A DNA stretch of 64,000 bases from Helopsaltes ochotensis (taxonomy: Eukaryota; Chordata; Aves; Passeriformes; Locustellidae): NCBI GenBank assembly GCA_013400155.1, contig VXBM01000561.1:62001-126000 (forward strand). The letters run 5' to 3'. Made by a program: the position numbers and the translations under genes. The notes under the pieces were generated by a model that made no database searches, was not told the origin of the DNA, and saw only the letters and a program-made list of their open reading frames with translations. Of this stretch, positions 59,491 through 64,000 are shown piece after piece. Position 1 is the first letter of the stretch. Each line of letters starts with the position of its first letter.

Positions 59491-62400
59491 GTGTCATCAG
59501 GATAGAGCCAACCTTGGTAGAGTCACTGACATCCAAAAACTAGCATCTCATCTGGTGTAAATGAGGACTGAACCTCTCTGTGCCCACTAAAAACCACAGG
59601 TGTGGTCTGTTGTGCACCACCTTCTTTTCTGAAATGTTCCTTGATTTTCAGGCTGGAATTTTTACTTAGTTTAATAGATGATAGTCCATTTCTTTGATGC
59701 TCTAAGTATGATTTTTTTCATAGTAAAAACATTGTATTTTGTAAGTTAGTTTTCTAATAATTTCATCCCTTTCCCAGATCATCAATAAATGAAGATATCT
59801 CAGGTGAAACTGGGTCTGTTGTTAGGGCAGAAGTGCTGCAGCACAAGATAAGGTCTCTGAGCACACTATCAGGGGAGACACCATTGTTTTTCCTGGAAGT
59901 TTCCTCTGGAGCTTTTCCTGGAAGTTTAAACTTTCTGTTTTCCGGAACAGGAGGGTGAGGTAGGGTGGCAGTGCCCAGTTTGCGCCTTGCTGAAATACCT
60001 CACGGTGCACTGAATGAATGTATCAGCAGATGCCATATTCAAAACATCTTAAATGTTCATAGAAGGATCTCATTCTTAAGTTTGTGATGCATTGTGATTT
60101 CAGCAGCTCTGGTGGAACTTCCCCTAATGCGATTTATTTCTAGGCATGTTCCATGTTTTTGCAGTTAGCATCTCATTAAAGCACAGTGGACTGCAGCCCT
60201 TGAGCCTCAGCCTTAAGGTGTTCAGTTGGGAAAGTTGAATCCCTGGTGATCTGCAAACTGCAGTGCTGTATAAAACCTTTGTTGACAGTCAAGCACACTT
60301 GAGTGTTTAAAGTTTTAATAGGCTTAGAGTTAATTCTGGAATCCCCCAACATCTGCGTACATCTGTAATTTCAAGCACGTCTTACTTGGTTGATTTCATA
60401 TATCATACCTGAAAGTGTTTTTGAAACTTTGACAGCTCTGTGTAGAGTTTCATGATTCATCTGTGTCTTCACAAACTGTATCAGTTCTTTTCATTTTGTT
60501 TCTTACTTTTTTTCTTCACCCCCTTTCCCCACTGGAGGACGTTCTTAAATACTTAATCAGGACTGTGTTTTGGAATGTACTTTATCACACACCTTTTCTG
60601 TGCCAAAACCCTTTACACACTCTATTAAAGATAACTTTCCACATACTAATGTATTTATTTGTGAAACGGCTTTTAAAGACGGTGTAGATGGTGGAAGGCA
60701 AAGTGTGAATCCACATTTGGAGGGAGCCCTGCCCCTTTCTCACAGCTTACACCCCTGCTGTGGAGGCAGGGCTTGTGATCCAGCAGTCTCCCCCTCCTGC
60801 AATACCAGCAGCGTGGGGAGGGCAGCACCACACTGTCTTGAGGGGGAAAGACTGGGACCTGTGGGGGGGAAGGTGTGGGTGGGTGTGCCCCATTTCTGGC
60901 AGGTCCTCAAGGTGTCATTGGGTGCCTGATTTCTGGCCTGGGACATTTGTTCCAGCTGGGAGGATTCTGTTGAGAAAATACAGAATGGTTGCCTGGAGGC
61001 AGATGGAGAACGCTGAGGCTTCCAAAAATCCCTTTGTACCTTTGCCCTGGACAGCCTTTAGGAGCTGGGCTGGGAGCCGCCGGGCTAGTTTATTTTAAAT
61101 AGAAGAGTCAGTCTTCCTTGTATGTATGAACCTTTTACTTCCTGGCAGCTCTTGTCAAAATAATCCTGTTTTCCTCAAAACCTGTGAGTGTCTCTGGGCT
61201 CTTGAGAAGGCTGAGTGCCTGTACTCATCTCTTCAGGCAGCTAGAGGTGGTGGGGGCACAACAGTGATCTTTGCTGCACTGGCAGCTCTCAAAACTTCCC
61301 GTGTTATTTTTATTGTTCTAGGCCCCCAGAGTGGTTTGATTAGGTTGGAATCTTAGCTTTATGGGTTTTTTTTTTCCTTTCTCTTTCTTTTTTGAAACAA
61401 GTTTCTAGCTCTTGTGGCTGCGGTAAAAGGAGCTTGAAAACATGCTTGGGATGTGCTAAAATCAGAAAGAGAACAAAGAGAGCTCTGCTGGGACTGCAGG
61501 GCTGGGACATGTCTTTTTTTAAACTCCAGATTTTTTTCTGTGGCTTGCAATAGTTTCAATCCTTTTACTAGGTTTTTAGCAGAGGTGTGAGGCCATGGCA
61601 CAACTTGTCCGAGGTTACACGACAGGAAAGAAAGTGAAAAACAAGCTCGAGGTGTCCTTGCCAGGTGCTGTGCTGCTGCCTCGCTGCCTCACATAGGCAT
61701 TTCCGAAGGGCTAGGCTGGTGCGGGCTGTGGCCACGTTGGGAACAGCTGGCAACAGAAAACCAAAGATTCAGAAAAGGAGTGCTTGCATCTCATGGCAGG
61801 CCAGCTTGCTTCTACATCATGCCTCATCCCCAAAACACTGTAATGGTTGCCTTATTGGCACATGCCAGCAAGACCCAGTGCAACAGCTCTGCTGCAGTTG
61901 GCAACTCAGTAAAATTTGCCTTTTTCACCTGAATTTGGTAGCATTAGTCTGGGAGCATGTGCACTTTGTCCCTCTCAGGTATCACTCCTTTCTGAAAGAG
62001 TGGAGCTTTTGGCATGTCTCATGGCTGAGCAGTAAAGCAGGGAACATACAACAGGATGTTCCAATCTCCTGTAAATTAATGTGGAGGAATTACTTTGTGA
62101 AAAATAGTCAGATGTGAGCTGGAGAGGCACTAATTGTCAATAGCTTGTGCTCTGCTGACACTTGGGCTTGGTTTACAGTATTCCTATGGCAAAATAGGAG
62201 TGGCTGATGTTATTTTCCTTATGCTGGTTGATGTGACTGGGGCAGACAGCTCTTCTGGGCCGATAAAAGACATTTTAAACTGCAAAGAGACAGAGTAAAG
62301 GGTAAAAAAATATACAAAGTAGAGCCAATCCCATCTTAAAAAAATTATTAACTCACAAAGAGTAAATTTGAGTACATTTATATTTATCTATCAGATATTT

Positions 62401-63607
62401 GTCTTCTATCTGATATTTGTCTATCTGGCATTTGGTTGATACTAAGAAATGGTGTCTACTCTCTCAGTAGAAGTATTTTATTATTATTAGTAGTAACTAC
62501 TTGTTAACTCTGGCATCTCTAGTATGCCAGCCACTCTGTAAAACCCAAGGAAAGCATAGTGTCTCCCCAGAGAGTTTATGCTAATCTATTCTATTCCAAC
62601 AGTATTTTTTAGTGCCATGTATAAATCATTCTTCTAGCAGTATTTAGTGCAGAGGTTTACACTTCCCCATTTGTGGAAAACAAATTTGCCACAGTGAAAA
62701 TACTATGCTTTATTTTATGGAGTTTCTTTTTGGGCAAACTGTTGAAAGACATTGCTGCAGAGAGGCCCTTAACACACATTTAACTTTGAAATCTGCCTAA
62801 GCATCATTAACTTTAATGGCCCTGAGCACATGCTTCAGGCTAAGCATGTGCTGAAGTGCTCTACTGATCGCGGACAGATTAGGCCCATAAAATTTTGGTG
62901 AAATGTGGTGTAAACCATCAGAGAGATTAAAATCCCCAGGGATTCTCGATGAAAGTGGGTATCACACCATCTGTCATGTCATGAGGAACTGTGATCAGTG
63001 CTCTATCAGGCAGCATAAGCTGACGCTCCCATCCAGGACCATTTTTCCATCTGAGGGATACTGGAATCTTCATCAATCCTGGGGGTCATTAGCAACATGG
63101 ACTCTGTTTTGCTATGCGGAGTAGTGCTGTAGTACTACTGCCCCACATGTGGGAGAATTGACTCCTAAGAGAATAGAAGAAATCATGGTGGGCAGTAGTG
63201 TGAGGTTTGAAAAACAGCAGATATTCATTGAATCTAACTGGAGTGAAATCTGTAGTTAAATAGGAGAATATAATAAAAAAAAGCAAAAAAAAAAATTAAG
63301 TGCCCTAAAGAAAGAGTATCATCCAGCCTCAAGGGGAAAATAACTGAAAAAGTATAGTATTGGAATAAATTTACAAAATAAAGTAATGCCTAATGAGGTC
63401 TATGGGGACCATTAATGTAGACTGCTTGAGTGGCTTGATTCAAAATGGTGCTTTGCCCATGCTCAGAATCATGTCCAGTTCAGTCTTATTTATTTAATAC
63501 CTGAAGCCAGCTTGCATCCTCTGTTGAACTGGCATCGGGAAGCACTGGAGATGTTGCCCCCCGTCTCTTTGGGAATCCCGATACAGTGGACCCATGGTAA
63601 CACTTAC
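59491..63607. other. Non-coding DNA, no gene recognised
   Basis: This stretch contains a 15-bp direct repeat TTTTCCTGGAAGTTT at 59888 and 59913, a perfect 11-bp hairpin at 62825-62852, and an imperfect ATCTATCAGATATTTG / ATCTGATATTTG duplication at about 62386-62425. No gene is recognised. If the exon at 63608-63703 is real, part of this stretch is its downstream intron. Confidence 0.5.
62825..62852. repeat. Perfect 11-bp hairpin
   Basis: AGCACATGCTT (62825-62835) pairs with AAGCATGTGCT (62842-62852) around CAGGCT. There is no T run after it and no gene nearby. Confidence 0.85.
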
Positions 63608-63703
63608 CTGATGGCAAAGACCTTTTGATTCTTCGTTTGGTCGCAAAATTACCCCATATGGACCATTTGTGAGCCTCTGGGGAGTCAGAGATGGACATCC
63701 TTT
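63608..63703 (-). CDS. Candidate 96-bp internal exon of an unidentified gene
   Basis: On the minus strand a pyrimidine-rich acceptor (TATTTCTCTGTGTTAG) ends at 63704, and a strong donor (CCATCAG|GTAAGTGTT) starts at 63607. The 96 bp between, a multiple of three, are open in two of three frames. One gives RMSISDSPEAHKWSIWGNFA followed by TKRRIKRSLPS (phase 1 in, 1 out). The other gives KGCPSLTPQRLTNGPYGVIL followed by RPNEESKGLCHQ (phase 0). The third frame meets a TGA. The first is rich in basic residues near its end (KRRIKR). I recognise neither as a known protein. No partner exon was identified in the window. It may be chance: splice-bounded open blocks this short do occur in introns. Confidence 0.33.
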
Positions 63704-64000
63704 CTAACACAGAGAAATATCTGAGCTAGCCTTCTTTTTCCACAGGACCACAGTGCAGAAAAGTTAGAGAGGTGGGGGTAGGGAGCACAAGTTTCTTGGT
63801 TGACTCTTCACATCTCACATGGCTTCACCCTAAATTTCTGAAGAGATACCACTGACTGAAGGGATTTTTCTGTTCTTCTGCAATACCAGACTTTGTGTCT
63901 TGAGAATAAATTCGAGTGGACTTTGGTTTTTCATTATAGGGAACACAGGCAGAAATGGACTGTTTCTTAGGAAACCACCCATGTTTTGCTGGATGTTATG
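63704..64000. other. Flanking sequence at window end
   Basis: No feature is recognised. If the neighbouring exon is real, this is its upstream intron on the minus strand. Adjoining the acceptor, a CTAGCTCAG word (minus strand) could serve as a branch site. Confidence 0.4.

Overview
The window looks like bird nuclear DNA. It is moderately AT-rich, has no operon-like gene packing, and carries several truncated CR1-type LINE fragments. One of these (26669-26930, minus) has the wording of avian CR1 3' ends: a 'CACAGAATC' start, then 'GAGCTGGAAGGGACC', 'CCTGTTCCAGTGCCC' and 'GCTTCATGCCAT'. This suggests a bird, probably Neoaves, though crocodilians and turtles also carry CR1. The species and chromosome cannot be told from the sequence.

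No complete protein-coding gene could be recognised on either strand. The open frames are short (at most about 180 codons) and overlap on both strands. They lack recognisable domains, which is what chance gives in intron or intergenic DNA. The best single exon candidate is a 96-bp block at 63608-63703 (minus) between good splice signals, so the right edge may lie inside a gene read on the minus strand. Most of the window is best described as intergenic or long-intron DNA.

Layout: 1-19.4 kb is unique sequence with small tandem duplications and A/T tracts. 19.4-21.0 kb holds short CR1 pieces. 26.67-26.93 kb is the clearest CR1. 33.03-33.10 kb is a TCTG/TCTA microsatellite. 36.13-36.17 kb holds two mutually exclusive perfect hairpins. 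38.508-38.582 kb is an assembly gap. 43.46-43.70 kb is an older CR1. 45.5-47.3 kb is a decayed Ty3/gypsy-type pol gene on the minus strand, with reverse transcriptase and RNase H in the expected order and spacing and weaker integrase traces. 47.89-48.38 kb contains a near-identical 72-bp direct repeat. 51.517-53.221 kb is bounded by a perfect 142-bp inverted repeat. 59.42-59.49 kb is a double T tract. 63.6-63.7 kb is the candidate exon.

The two most notable observations are the identical 142-bp inverted arms 1.4 kb apart, which match no element I know, and the Ty3/gypsy pol fossil, a class generally regarded as scarce in birds. I found no RNA gene, CRISPR array or convincing promoter or CpG island.
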